DNA from: Cyrtodaria siliqua
Lineage: Eukaryota; Mollusca; Bivalvia; Adapedonta; Hiatellidae
Assembly: GCA_037043455.1 (NCBI GenBank)
Contig: JAWPHD010000003.1
Span: 930,001 to 994,000, forward strand
DNA length: 64,000 nucleotides
Direction: 5' to 3'
The translations under genes and the position numbers were made by a program. How positions within the stretch are numbered: the first letter of the stretch is position 1; each line of letters begins with the position of its first letter. Under the pieces are notes generated by a model. That model was not told where the DNA came from. It searched no databases and saw only the letters and a program-made list of their open reading frames with translations. Positions 24,773-36,478 of this stretch are shown one piece after another.

Positions 24773-25298
24773 GTATGTAACGGATAATGATATACTCGGT
24801 ACATTTAAAAACGCATCACTTGATATATTTGGAGATGAAATTAAACCCATAGTGCAAAATGTGTTTAAAGACACATTTCCCAACGCTACTTGGTCATTGA
24901 AAAAGCATGGGAAGCTTGAATATTTACAGCCAGCACGCTTCATGGCTGATCAACTCAGGTATATAAATTGAGGCCCGCTCTTAGTTTTTTATTTGTATAG
25001 CACTGCTATATTGAGGGTAAGAACAGCTTAACAACACTTTGTAATTTACTTTAATGAAGAAATATATGTTCATAAGTTAGCTTTTGAATACAAAACTTAT
25101 CTGGTATTTCTTAATTGTTTTTAGACTAACAATCAGAGCACAACACAATAAATATACAACATTATTGTATGTGTTATTATGTGTACTGGTCACAAATGCT
25201 TTATTGGGTGGGCCTCATAATCTGAAGAAAAATTAAATATCACACTTTGCTCATGAAATTGTATGGCTAACCGTGATTTACAGTTACGTAAAGAAATT

Positions 25299-25327
25299 CC
25301 CCCCCCCCCCTCCCCCACCCCACCTCC
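25299..25327. repeat. C-rich tract
   Basis: A run of ten or more C followed by CCCCACC repeats, in intron w7-w8. Confidence 0.8.
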
Positions 25328-25594
25328 AAATACAATAGGCTCGAAATATGTCTTTAACTAAAAGAAGTAGAGCAAATCTTATACAACTGTGTATCGTCAT
25401 AGGTTAACCTTTGGGACAAAAGAGACTTGTGTACTAACATGAAATAAAATCTTGATTTGAACACAAAAAAAAAGCGAACTAAAAATAATCGAAAATTAAA
25501 AACGTGCGATTTTAAATGTACTGAGTTTTTAAGTGACGTACAATTGTTAATGTATACTGTTGTATACCAAACAGAACTCCTTGGTACTTATATT

Positions 25595-25675
25595 CATCAT
25601 AATCAACACCATCATCATCATCATTATTATTATTATTATTATAGAGCTACTATTATTATTATTTATTAGTAGTAG
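25595..25675. repeat. Trinucleotide microsatellite (CAT/ATT)
   Basis: 'catcatcatcatt' running into 'attattattattatta'; it produces artefactual His- and Tyr-rich frames. Confidence 0.85.
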
Positions 25676-26106
25676 GAGTACTATTACTATAAAGTAAAAA
25701 CGATGCATCATAAATTGAAACCTTTGTAATCTCAAATGGCTGGACGTTGGTTAATAGTTTCATTTAATCCGATAATGTTGTATTTGATAAGGAAAGGATT
25801 TAATCTTTACCACCATATCATCTTCACACACGTGGTAAATAGTAACACATTCCATGTATATGTTCATGTATGGATGTTTTATTGTGAAATGTAGCCAGCC
25901 AATGTGCACGTGCGTCAGAATTTCAACTGCGTTGCACAGTTAACTGTAGCTTGTTTTTACATTCAATCCGGAAAACGTTGTCTAATATGTCATCTTGTTT
26001 TCTTACTTTATGAATTTCCAATATTTATTTTTTCATTCAATGTCGTAAGTTCTACTAACTAATCAAAAGCTATATTATTTTTATCTTCAAACACTATGTA
26101 TTTTAG

Positions 26107-26303
26107 TCTTTAACATAAACACGACGATGATAACAGCAAGTGCGCCAATATATGTGGACCATGACAACAAAATGGGCCTTGCAGCTGTGGTTGGCTTTCA
26201 AATGAAGTACAACAGCTTTGAGAAACACTTTTTTGATACGTTTACAAGTACCGATGATAAAATGTGCATCGGCGACGGTCCATGCAGACCCTGCAGCAAT
26301 GAC
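26107..26303 (+). CDS. CACNA2D: alpha-2/delta exon w8
   Basis: A 197-nt exon with acceptor 'atgtattttag' and donor 'aatgac|gtaagt'. It reads FNINTTMITASAPIYVDHD, then NKMGLAAVVGFQMKYNSFEK, then a Cys-rich end (C-I-G-D-G-P-C-R-P-C). 'TASAPIYVD...AVVGFQM' is the core Cache strand pair ('T.S.pi...AvvGiqm'). The Cys cluster lies where the family has conserved disulfides. Confidence 0.95.
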
Positions 26304-26715
26304 GTAAGTACTACATTTTTGTTTGCAATTCATATTACTATATAGTGTTAATTTATGCATAATTGCATATGTGACAATATGTATTAAACAAAAAACGGAT
26401 ATTGTGATATAACGGATGCTATGATATATTCCGTCTGTAAACGATATTCTCTTTTAAATGGATGAGAAAAGGGTTAGCACATGCCAATGTTGCGTAGTTT
26501 CTCCTAACCCATGTGTGCCTTAACAGACAAAACATGCACTAAATAAAACGTGGGGTATCATGATGTTCCAGACCTACTGATTTTTATTGGATCCATAAAC
26601 AAATAGAGCAAATATTGTTTATATCCTGAAATCTTGAAATCTAACATACTGTATTACATTCTCTGTACGAAGTTATGGTGAATATTAAAATGGATTTAAT
26701 AATTCTGTCTTTCAG

Positions 26716-26855
26716 TTAGTGAACTGTTACCTGGTTGATAACCACGGATTTGTAATGGCATCTAAACGACGTGATAATGATGTGGGTGCTTTCTTTGGGG
26801 ACATTGAAAGTGAAGTCATGACAGAGTTGATTTTGAAGAAAAATGTCTTTAAAGG
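26716..26855 (+). CDS. CACNA2D: alpha-2/delta exon w9
   Basis: A 140-nt exon with acceptor 'ttctgtctttcag' and donor 'aaagg|gtaagt'. It reads LVNCYLVDNHGFVMASKRRD, then NDVGAFFGDIESEVMTELIL. 'V-N-C-Y-L-[IV]-D-N-x-G-F-[IV]' and 'x-FFG-[ED]-I-E' are strongly conserved in alpha-2/delta proteins. This is the clearest family marker in the window. Confidence 0.96.
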
Positions 26856-26879
26856 GTAAGTGTGTATATTTCTTAAAGA

Positions 26880-27700
26880 AATATGGCATTCACAAAACAG
26901 TTAATCAAAAAGACGCATATATACAAAACAAACAACGACTAAAAAGAAAATTAGATGCAAAGTTTGCGACAAAGGCGGACATCATGAGAACCGCCTTGGC
27001 ACTGGGATGGTCACTGACAAAAAAGGCCGTTAAGAGTTAAAGCCGATTGTAAGGGTGCTCTCACAGTTAAACGCACGTGTAAATAAGGAAATCAAGGCGA
27101 TAAATGTAAAACACAAAGACGATCATGTTTAATACAGAAAATTAAAACAAATATATGTATATATATAAATCCACAAAGTAAGAACTCACTGACTTAACAG
27201 TAGCGATAACAACAAAAGAAGTTAAACATAATGCTGTAATATACGTATACCATTGTTTATTTACGAGACTACGATGAGTGCATGATATTACACTATTGCA
27301 CGTTAATCTTTACATTATCATACTCTTTTTTACATTAGTCGCGTTGATTGGTATAGACAATGACGTTATAAAAGTAGATATAAAAGTCGAACAGGAAATG
27401 TAGCTTTCACAGAACAGTCAACCAAAACAAGCCTTAACACAAACATCAATTAAATGTTAATAAGAAGCAAAGCACAAAGGGGTTGACCATAGAGCTGCCG
27501 CCTTGGAGCGGTCAGTGGCAAAAATGTCGCTGGGGGTTTGAACCAGGCTCTGTGATGCACCAAACCTTATTCAAAATTACCCCATTGCAATCTCAATAAA
27601 ACTGGTCAGTGTAATAAAGTAATCCCCACCAGTTCTCTAACAAACAAGGCAGCACTGTATGTACTCGTTCTAATGGTAAATACAGTGTAGCACAAAACAC
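26880..27700 (-). repeat. RT-element 3' UTR remnants
   Basis: Blocks at 26985-27060 ('ccgccttggcactgggatgg') and 27370-27640 ('gccgccttggagcggtcag', 'ctcaataaaactggtcagtg') match the 12190-12480 UTR. They appear to be two decayed copies in intron w9-w10. Confidence 0.6.
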
Positions 27701-27877
27701 AGCACATAAAAATACATTTCAAACATTTAAAAGTAAACAATGAGACATCATTAACATAAACAGGTCCACGTTGAATTTACTTTTTTAATCATGTTAATAC
27801 CGCCTTATAAATGGCAGTTGCAAAGACACGTTTACATATCACTATGACGCTTTTAACATGTATATTTGTCTTTACAG

Positions 27878-27959
27878 GTATAATTTCACTGATTATCAGG
27901 CAATATGTGAAATTAAAGCATATGAAAAAGAGAAAAGTAGTGGGACCTTTTTGCTCAAT
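27878..27959 (+). CDS. CACNA2D: alpha-2/delta exon w10
   Basis: An 82-nt exon with acceptor 'tatttgtctttacag' and donor 'ctcaat|gtaagt'. It reads (G)YNFTDYQAICEIKAYEKEK then SSGTFLLN. 'Y-x-[FL]-x-DYQA-[IM]-C' is conserved in the family. Sequon at NFT. The exon ends in phase 0. Confidence 0.94.
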
Positions 27960-28559
27960 GTAAGTGTATATTAGTGTTGTATTTATTCTTCTTAGCAATA
28001 CTTATTTCCATTTATACATTACTACAAAAAGATGCAACAATGCATCAATTTTATGACATGTAACCTGTCTATGCCATTTATAAGAAAACGCGTGTACATG
28101 TGCAAATAGGGAATAAATAAATTGCGTTTAAGCATATGAAAGAAGACAATGGGGAACTGCGCTTAAACATTTGCAAGTGTTCGCAAAAGATAATTCCTCA
28201 TAAAATTTCACTATTAGGCAGGGACCCAACTTATCGTATCGTGCAAAAAAACACTTTTGGTTTACCCGGAAAGATAAACTCGTGATTTTTTGCATATCAA
28301 TAGCAGAAACTGTGGTATATACGAAACCACTGTATGGATTAATGGTATTCTTTGCATTTCGTAACACCAACGTATTTTCTACGGAAGCCCCTAAGTGATA
28401 AGAAAATATTGATATTCAAAGAAAAAATGTGTTTATATAAGTTTATATTTTAACGATATGATTTTGTTTTGTACATACATAAGACATAAGCACGCCTGAT
28501 TATATTCTGTTTATGCAGAATGCAATTTTCAACAAAATATTATTAAATTAAAAGCGGTT

Positions 28560-29460
28560 TAAGGATTGAAGATGGCGGGCAGATGGGTGGAGGGAGGGAC
28601 GGGCATCCACCCTTTGGATAAAGCTTTCATGCACGTTGTTAATACCTTATGTAATTTTTTGCGGTTAAAACCAACTTGTCGTGTTCGGCCGTTTCCAAAG
28701 GTCCATTATCATACTCTTTTACTGAGAAGCGTTATATCGTTAAGATGCCACTTTCTTACGAGCAAGGCCGATTTTCTTCTTTTCAGAATAGATCTATGAC
28801 CCCTGAGTTACTTAACAAACATGCACATTTGGGTAAAGCTTAGGTGCAAGTTTTTGATAACTTCTTCATCTTATTTTGGATTTTAACTAAAATTGCTGTG
28901 AAGCCTTATATCAAATCACTTCCTTACGACCAATGTGGACCTTTCCTTTTCTAAATAGAGTTATGGCCCCTGATAATCAACGAAAATACATTTGTGTGTT
29001 GAGTTTATGTTGATTAATAATTTTTTGTTGATAATTAAACAACATTTTGGGTGGAAACGTTATTTACAAATACAATACCAGTAAATGTTTATAATGTTTA
29101 TGATACATCAAATTGTTTTTCCATTTTAAAATAGAGATATGGCTCTTAATTTACTTAGAAAATATGATTATTGCAAAACTATCTTTAGTTGGGTAGGGTT
29201 TAAACCATATCGTTTAGTGTGAAGTCTTGCTGGCGGATATTTAGAATCCGTTCGATTGATTGTGATGTCGTTTGTATTTATTATTACTTTTGCTTTCTTG
29301 TTTGTCTGTTTGTGTGTTTGTTTTTGTGTTTTGTGGTTGACTGTCCTCCTTGAATGCTACTTTCCCTATCCGATCTTTTTATATTTCTTGTCAAATTGTA
29401 AATTTCCAAATTGGTTCACTATTTTTGTCACAGTCAGATGATTGTATTTATCAGAAAAAT
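28560..29460. repeat. Diverged 'gagttatggccc' repeats
   Basis: Three degenerate units (near 28780, 28960 and 29130) carry 'agagttatggcccctgat'-like cores, related to 5560-6460. A family B tail ('ttccaaaggtccattatc') lies near 28690. Confidence 0.5.
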
Positions 29461-29869
29461 AACGGGTTTTTTATTGACTAGTTTCGTTGGAAGGCGATTG
29501 AGCGACGTCAATGTTTGGGTATGACGTTTGACAGCGTTTCTCCAAAACATCTTGAATACTATATAAATGATTTATTTGAAATTTTCACTTTTGTTACATA
29601 TGATCATTAATTGTCCAACCAACATTGGTGTTTCTGTGACCTTGAGTTTCAATTCTAGGTTCTGATTGATTGAACAGGCAACTTCTGGTTAAGAAGGTTT
29701 TCAATGTTTCTCAAACACATCATAAACTTGAATACTTTCCTACGGATTGTGTCGCATTGATCCATGAGACCCAACATATTAAATAGTGTAATAGAGTCGT
29801 GTTTACAGTTTAAATCTACAAGCAAGAATCACTAAATGTGATCCATATCATATATCGAGTCAGAAATAA

Positions 29870-30720
29870 GTTATGGTATAAAAGTCGAGAAGGAAATAAA
29901 ATATTCACAGAACGCAGTCAGTCAACCAAACACACGTATGTAAAACAAACACCAATCACAAGGATAGAAAAGAGCAAAGTATGCGAAATGGTACACTCAA
30001 ACGGTTGGAAATATGGGTACCTCCTTGGAATGGTCAGTGACAATATGGGTATCTCCTTTGAATGGTCAGTGACATAAAGGCCGCTAGAGTTAAACCAGGT
30101 TCTAGAGTTTACCAAACCTCACTCTTACCCTAGTTTCATTCCAGCACAATGCAACCAGCCAGGGTATATCCCCTTACAAACTAGGCAGTATTAATAGGAA
30201 TTATTAGGCAATATAAGTATAATACAAAATGATCGTGTATATATGAATATAAATGCATAGAAAGCCACAAAGCAAATACTTGTCAGAAGCCAAAACAACA
30301 AAATAATGATGACGATAAGACGATATTAAAGTAAAAAAGTAGGCGTTACCATCCCTTGTCCTATTTAGGTAGAAGCACATGCATTCATTACGATATACAA
30401 TGTAGAAGGATAGAGATAGAGAGAAGAAGAAGGCTCTTTACTGTATACATATTCTCTCTAGCCTTCTATACTATATATCGTAATAAATGCCTGTGAGTAG
30501 AAGTCATCATAGGGTTCACACTCTGTCGGGTCATCGCAACATTAATTGTAAAGCATTGTGGCGAACTGTAAATGGATCAACATCTAAACATCCAGTGCGT
30601 TGCAGAATGATAGGGTCATATGCTAACTCTTGGATTAATAAATTTTGGTCGTTATTACTTTTTTGAAAAAGAATACAATAAGCGTCACACAAACCTTTTC
30701 AAAGACAAGCTTATTGCTCT
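29870..30720 (-). mobile_element. RT-element 3' part with a nested MITE
   Basis: UTR blocks in the orientation of 12190-13260 ('tacctccttggaatggtcag', 'tatagttt..' diverged, 'catagggttcacactctgtc'). The UTR is interrupted at 30376-30496 by a small inverted-repeat element. A local duplication, 'tgggtacctccttggaatgg' and 'gggtatctcctttgaatggt', lies at 30015-30070. Confidence 0.6.
30376..30496. mobile_element. 121-bp MITE with inverted ends and 7-bp target duplication
   Basis: The ends 'cacatgcattcattacg' and 'cgtaataaatgcctgtg' are inverted copies with longer pairing inside ('tagaaggatagaga' against 'tctctagccttcta'). It is flanked by 'gtagaag' on both sides (30369-30375 and 30497-30503). Comparison with intact copies of the host repeat shows where it was inserted. 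Confidence 0.75.
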
Positions 30721-30899
30721 GACTCAATATTTATTTTAGTGAATAAACTCTTATGCTTGCTCAGCATTATACTGCGGTATAATAAAATATATTCTTTGGC
30801 ATATCACTCCGCCCTTAAAACAATCAAAATGGACTCAACCACTGCGTTTCCCATAGGGTTACAGTATAGCGTTTGTTCTTACCATCACTTTCTAAAATT

Positions 30900-31140
30900 A
30901 TTTACTATTTTCTATTGTCACCTTATTATTTTGCAAGGCACTGCATGTTTAGTGGCTGATCCATTTACAGTTCACCGCTTTGCTTTCCACTTGATTGTGC
31001 GATCGCCGGAAAGATTGTGGGCCTATGATGACGTATACCTAAATCCTGAAAGGACGGTAACGTTTGATGTTTGTCTTCAATATTGTCGAGTCTTGCCCTT
31101 AACAGTGTCAAAATTGAAATGATCTCTCTTGTCATAGAGT
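30900..31140 (+). pseudogene. RT-element C-terminal fragment, opposite orientation
   Basis: Plus-strand frame: ILQGTACLVADPFTV, then AYDDVYLNPERTVTFDVCLQ. It is the same C-terminus as at 4814-5023 and 12669-12875 on the minus strand. It lies tail to tail with the copy at 29870-30720. Confidence 0.65.
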
Positions 31141-31599
31141 TTGCTTAGTTTTTTCAGTTTCAATCGCGAGATGTAAATCGAGTAAAGAAGGTATAGCAAC
31201 TATAAGAAATATAAGCTTTTTTGAGGTGAAGTTCTTTAGGAAAAAAAGGATATGTAGTAATCATAGTAGAAAAGAAAGGGTTGTAATTGTCCAATATATC
31301 ATCCATATACAAAGAGGTATAATAAAAGGCTTCGATTACATCTGCCTAGGCGTATCTGGTAAAAGACTAAATATGCACCTCTAACATAACAAAAACAAAT
31401 CTGTACCAAGAGGTGCACATTTCGTTCTCATTTGGGATTCCAACAATTTGTCTATAAACAGTAGTGTCATACCTAGCTAGTTCCATATGTGTACACATAT
31501 TATCTTATATGAAAATAAATGCTTCGAAAACAACTACGTGACAAGTCCAAATGGTGTAATTGTCCAAAAACCTTCAACTAAATATTAGTGAGAATCAGA

Positions 31600-32410
31600 A
31601 CTCGTTTACTGAAGTTGCTGTGTACTCAGTCTGAAATTTAAATATTTGCAAACATCAAGGGCGATAACTTTGTAAACCACTCCTCAATTGTTCTCATTGT
31701 CAAACAAGACCGAAACCTTAATAATATTACCCAAAAAAGCATGGAAAATCCAATGCTATTTATTACAATTATCGTGAAAACAATCATGCTCCTTAGTCAG
31801 AGGACGATATCCTCTTTGTTCAATTAGAATATTGCTCAGTAATTTATGATATTTCAAAGGAAAGTAAGAAACAATCAGAAGATCGTATTTTTAAACAATT
31901 TAGAGCAATAACTTGATACTTGTATAACCTTTCTGAAATCCGTTTGATATAAAGTTACACGCCAAACTGTGTGACAATCGAAACCAATTTACTTAATGTA
32001 TTATGTTCGAAAGCTGAAATTTGCATTTTCGCAATAATCAAGGGCAATAACTCAGTAAGGCAGGTGTCAATTCTGCTCATTGTCATCTTGTCAAAGTTCA
32101 TATTCATATAAAGTCTCATACTAAATAATGTGATGATCGGAATCCGGTTACTAAAGTAATGTGTGTACTCAAGCTAAAATGTGCCTATTCTTTCAATAAA
32201 CAAGGGTAATAACTTTTTAAAGCAAGTGTCAGTTTTACTCAGTATTGAACTTGTCAAAGGCCTTGTAGGTATAAGGCCTAACACCATACAACATTTAGTG
32301 GAAATCGGATACCGTTTACTGTAATTATTGTGAACATAAGAAATTCGTATTATCCCTAGCACAGGACAGTACAAAATTCATAAAAGGTCCATAACTCTCG
32401 TTAAAATTAG
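31600..32410. repeat. Tandem ~165-190-bp repeat, four degenerate units
   Basis: Units marked by 'caagggcgataacttt', 'caagggcaataactca' and 'caagggtaataacttt' (near 31657, 32038 and 32200), each followed by a 'cattgtcaaa' stretch and a 'gaatccggttactaaag' type end. Confidence 0.6.
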
Positions 32411-32670
32411 TAAAGTGTAACGTAATCAGGTCTTGATTCTGTAGTTTGATATTTCATATACACATATAGGTTTCAAATACGGGCACTGTATTTGCCTAAA
32501 AGGACGTGTGCAAATTTCTTTATTTTCCTTTGACGCTTGTTCAACGATTTCATATAATGGCTTGTACGAATGAGTCACCGTAGATGCTGTTACGAAATGC
32601 AAAGTATGCCAGAAGTCCATACAGTGGTTTCATATGTTTTTTCGGGCTTTGGTTCAACATATTCAGTTAG

Positions 32671-33322
32671 GGCTTATTGTTCGGGGCGCTTGTTTCAACA
32701 AAAGGATTTTTGGACTTTTCAGACAAAATTCAACTAGAACATCAATACGTTGTATATTAGTGAAGCATGTATTTTTAGTGGTAAATAAAAATGACTTACT
32801 TTTCAAAATCCTACGAGAAATAAAACGTTTACGTGCGAAAGATGTTTTTGATAGGGCATGTTCAATGCACAATTTTGCTTCATCAAAATTTTGAAAAATA
32901 AATATTTTTAGAATTGTTTCCCAAAAATGATTCTAGTGTGTTCGATAAATGTAATTTAAGACACTCCGAAAGTGTTAAAGCAAAATATAAAGTCAAACTG
33001 AAGTTAATTTGGGATTTCTTAATTTTCTGCTGTCCCAGCAACAAGGAATTTACATGGAAAATGCCTCACCAAAAAAAAAATGACTGAGTTATTTGGGATT
33101 TCTTAATTTTCCAGCAACAAGGAATGTACATGGAAATTGCCTCACAAAAAAAAAATGACTGCACAATATTTATTTCTCAACCGATTTTTAAAACTTACGT
33201 GTTTTTATATACCACTAAAATTTCCAATTCTAATGGTGTGTAAATCCTTTACGTTTTATTTACATTGCCCATGTTAATGCTGAAAAGCCTTTGGCTGAAA
33301 CAAGCGCCCCGAACAATAATCA
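32671..33322. mobile_element. Non-autonomous DNA element with 24-bp terminal inverted repeats
   Basis: The left end 'ttattgttcggggcgcttg' is matched by the right end 'caagcgccccgaacaataa'. About 650 bp long; the frames inside (32634-32894 and its complement) have no transposase motif. An internal tandem duplication of about 80 bp ('tgggatttcttaattttc', 'cagcaacaaggaat') lies at 33005-33165. Confidence 0.7.
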
Positions 33323-33429
33323 AACTAGTGATCATTTAGAGCTGTGTGGCGGCTGTAAAAAGGCGCCCCGACTACGAATCAATAGTGATATTACTTATTG
33401 GTCCTTTGGGATCTTCGAGCCGAATCTAT

Positions 33430-33735
33430 TAGGCTTTAAATGTAGAATACCGCTTAAGGTGATGCTATAGGGCGTGTTGCACCTTATTTTACCGCTCATC
33501 ATAAACTCAGCAAAAACTTCTCTCTTGTTTGTGTACGTAGCTTCCAAAGGATTCCCTTTGTGATATGTATTGTTTATGGCCGAGTTCTTACCAACCCGGG
33601 GATAGGGGGCGTGAGCGGTAGCAAGCATATTTCACTACCGTTCATGAACAGTCAATCATACCGAGACAGCAATATTTCGTTAGTATCGTTTTCGGCTGTT
33701 TCCAAAGGTCCATTCTCATACTCTTTTTCATAGAT
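33430..33735. repeat. Dispersed repeats, family A followed by family B
   Basis: 'tagaataccgcttaaggtg' (family A) then 'gggggcgtgagcggtagc' and 'gtccattctcatactc' (family B), in direct succession. Family B starts at about 33575. Confidence 0.6.
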
Positions 33736-33912
33736 TGAATCCTTTACCTACTGATGACTCTTTATCTCAGAACTGCACTTGTAACTTCCATTAAGAACAT
33801 CGGAGTCCTTTGGATGCGTTTTAATTTGTTTAATATATACTAATACAAATATAAATGCTTTACATAATAATTACAAATATCCATTTTAAATATGTTTTTT
33901 TCTAATTTTCAG

Positions 33913-33965
33913 CCTTTGAAATCATTATTAAATGGACTGGTATGGACAATCACAGAGATAGGAGT
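33913..33965 (+). CDS. CACNA2D: alpha-2/delta exon w11
   Basis: A 53-nt exon with acceptor 'tctaattttcag' and donor 'ggagt|gtaagt'. It reads PLKSLLNGLVWTITEIG and leaves 2 nt. It matches the family's 'P-x-x-x-[FL]-L-x-x-[VL]-x-W-x-x-T-E' segment after the Cache region. Confidence 0.9.
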
Positions 33966-34483
33966 GTAAGTTAAATATTACAGTCCTTGGACCAATAACT
34001 GGGCCAGTATGAAAACACTTAATTAATAACATCATAACATAAACATGCTATATAGATACATGCCAAACAAAGGTAAAGAGTGCACGTTATAAGCGTCGTC
34101 ACTGCATAATAAAACTTAACATAACAGACTAAAAGTATACAATTCATACTGCACAATGATAAACTTATATGGTTTAACACGTGTCTGAGTCGGTGAGCAT
34201 TTGTAATAAAAATGAGACCTTTTGCAATCCGATTTCTGTGTAGTTTATTTCAAAAACAGATGTGGTTAAACAAGATATGACATCATCAACATGTCCGTGT
34301 ACATCAGAGATGTCTTGAGGAAAACAAATAGTCTCGGAAGATGTTGATTTGATGAAGTACAGGTACTTATTGTAAAGTATATATGTATAGTTAAGATATT
34401 AGTATTACTGTTCTTTTTACATAAAATGCTGTTCCTGTTTTGTAATTATAGCAAGTATTATTATAACATTGTTATTATTGCAG

Positions 34484-34542
34484 GCTGTTATCAGAGTTTA
34501 GTTTTAAAAGTTGGTGGACAAGTTGGAAATATGCCAAAGCAG
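34484..34542 (+). CDS. CACNA2D: alpha-2/delta exon w12
   Basis: A 59-nt exon with acceptor 'gttattattgcag' and donor 'gcag|gtaata'. It reads (V)LLSEFSFKSWWTSWKYAKA. The WW pair and the basic/Ala end match the family's 'EF-x-x-x-SWW...AKA' element. One G is left for w13. Confidence 0.92.
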
Positions 34543-35319
34543 GTAATATATTATAAAAAATAGCAACTGGCATTAAATGGAAACACGGCAGTTTTGATGT
34601 TTTTATAACTTACGGCGTGTCGTTATTTTTTTTTAATTTTTATTATTATGTTTACATATTTTGAATATAAGTATAATTCAAAGTAACTTGTTTTTTAGCA
34701 TATTACTAACTGCTGATTGTGTTGCCCCAATGTCCGAACAACATGTTCAAAGAACGAAAAACAATGTTGAAACAATGTTGAAACGTAACTTTTATAATAT
34801 ATGAGGCAGACACAAATAAATGAATTAATGTACATTGAACACAAAAATGTATAATTATTCACCGGAAATATGAATATAATTTGAAAACCAACGAGACCTG
34901 AATGTAATTTAATAAGATATCGTATGAAACAATTCAGTTCTCATATTTTCTGTAAATGTTATTGAAAAAAAAAATGATAGTACATACATAACAGGAGTAT
35001 GAATTTCAACATTATCAAAAACAAAAACACAATTTCAAAATGGCGTTTGCGATCTGGTGTGTCCTCATTAAGCAGCAATTTCAGTTCGGCATCCGGCTCT
35101 GATTGACACAATGTAGCGCTGGAGGTATCGTAGTGGAATGGCATTCCATGTTTGAGTGACACTTTGACCAATTTCTCGGAGATGGTGCTGCTGTGGACGG
35201 AAGTTCTACCAGCGACGTTTTAGCAAGTTCCATACGTGTTAAATTGGATTTAGATCCGTACTTGTCATAAGTCATGGACACATACATGTTAATTTATACA
35301 TTTGAAAGGTAAATGTGAG

Positions 35320-35535
35320 CCAGCTCTAACATAAAAGGTTGGACAATAAGTGTACCGTCTTTGAACTGTATGTCGAAAAAGGGGGCTACTGGGAGGTTTA
35401 AACCGTGTTCTACGGTGCAACATACCTCATATTAACCTATTGTCATCCCAATAAAACAGTCCAGTATTAGTAAAGGAATTTAAAGGAACCAGGCTTTATT
35501 TTCTAACAAACTAGTCATTTCTTTATAAGTATGCG
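35320..35535 (-). repeat. RT-element 3' UTR fragment
   Basis: 'gtgtaccgtctttgaactg' and 'gtcatcccaataaaacagtc' match the common UTR. It lies in intron w12-w13. Confidence 0.55.
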
Positions 35536-35610
35536 ATATAAATAAACACTGAGATGTTTCTATTCAATACTGTTTGCAAATTTATTGAACAAAAAATATA
35601 TCATTTTCAG

Positions 35611-35878
35611 AAGAAGACATGAATTACGAGTGTGTGGACAGTGGTCTCATTGGCGATTATGACATCGATGAGATGGGTACTAACGAGCTGGTCGCATATA
35701 ATCAACTAAATCAGTTAAAAATGCATTGTGTTTTTAACCAGAATCGTAGAAATAAGACTGTTGGCTATAGACCGTGTCATAAAAAGTTCAAATTGTATAC
35801 TTCTAATTTGAAAGAGCTATACAAGCATGATGGAACTATTCAGGGGAATATTTCAGGAGATGTAAAGTGCACAATGGA
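35611..35878 (+). CDS. CACNA2D: alpha-2/delta exon w13 (largest exon seen)
   Basis: A 268-nt exon with acceptor 'atatcattttcag' and donor 'atgga|gtaagt'. It starts EEDMNYECVDSGLIGDYDID, followed by a Lys-rich region with Cys residues (KMHCVF, RPCHKKF, DVKCTM). This is the poorly conserved delta segment where vertebrate subunits have 'C-D-T-E-Y-P-x-F'. Sequons are at NKT and NIS. The upstream ATG at 35619 is internal. Confidence 0.9.
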
Positions 35879-35999
35879 GTAAGTATGTCTTACCATTAAT
35901 TATATTTTCTAGTTGCATTATTAAATTAAGTAAATAGTTTCACACCGGAGAACGTTTTTGCGCAATGTAGTAAATATTTGTGTCAGCATGACAGACACT

Positions 36000-36250
36000 T
36001 AGGGATCATTTTGTCCGTCGTCGTCCGACTTCCATCCATCATACTTACCTGCAGTCTGACCTTGACCATATCTTGAAAAAGTATTTGACCTATGTATCTT
36101 TATAACATTTTCATCTAACCTCAAGGAATGTCGTTACACATGTCCAATAACTCTGACTTTCCTTTCGGCAGAGTTATGACTTTTTCGTAAAAGTTTAACC
36201 GAACCTGACCTAGCTCATAACTTTAAATAAGAATATGGCAGGTGACACAA
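36000..36250. repeat. Dispersed repeat ending in gtccgtcgtcgtccgac
   Basis: A 'ttgtccgtcgtcgtcc' head and 'ctctgactttcctttcggca' body resemble low-copy mollusc repeats with a 'gtccgtc' start (compare 58600-58640 and 41365-41390). Class unknown. Confidence 0.4.
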
Positions 36251-36440
36251 GTGTTCCGCGGAACTAAGTTTCTAGTTAAAACAATCAATGTGTTAAATAC
36301 AATTTGCTTTATTATCTCACGTGTGTTTGTACTTTACCATAAATGTGATACAGACTTCTAAAACTTTTCATATCGTTTGTATTTTTATTGAAATAGGTTG
36401 CCTTTCTCTAATAATGTTTAACCAATTACTCTTCTTGCAG

Positions 36441-36478
36441 ATGTGCTCCAGACAATCCAGATCTATGTGAACCCAACT
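36441..36478 (+). CDS. CACNA2D: alpha-2/delta exon w14 (3' end uncertain)
   Basis: The acceptor is 'cttcttgcag'. It continues w13 as (E)CAPDNPDLCEPN, Cys-rich like the family's 'C-x-x-C' before 'x-N-L-x-x-V-V-D'. The 3' end is ambiguous. 'aact|gtacaa' at 36478 gives the phase that w15 needs. 'gataa|gtatta' at 36491 is the better donor, but then w15 must start earlier, at 37111 after 'gtgtctag'. Confidence 0.65.

Noticed and set aside
25457..25735. His/Tyr- and Ile/Met-rich frames
   Set aside because: Translations of a CAT/ATT microsatellite.
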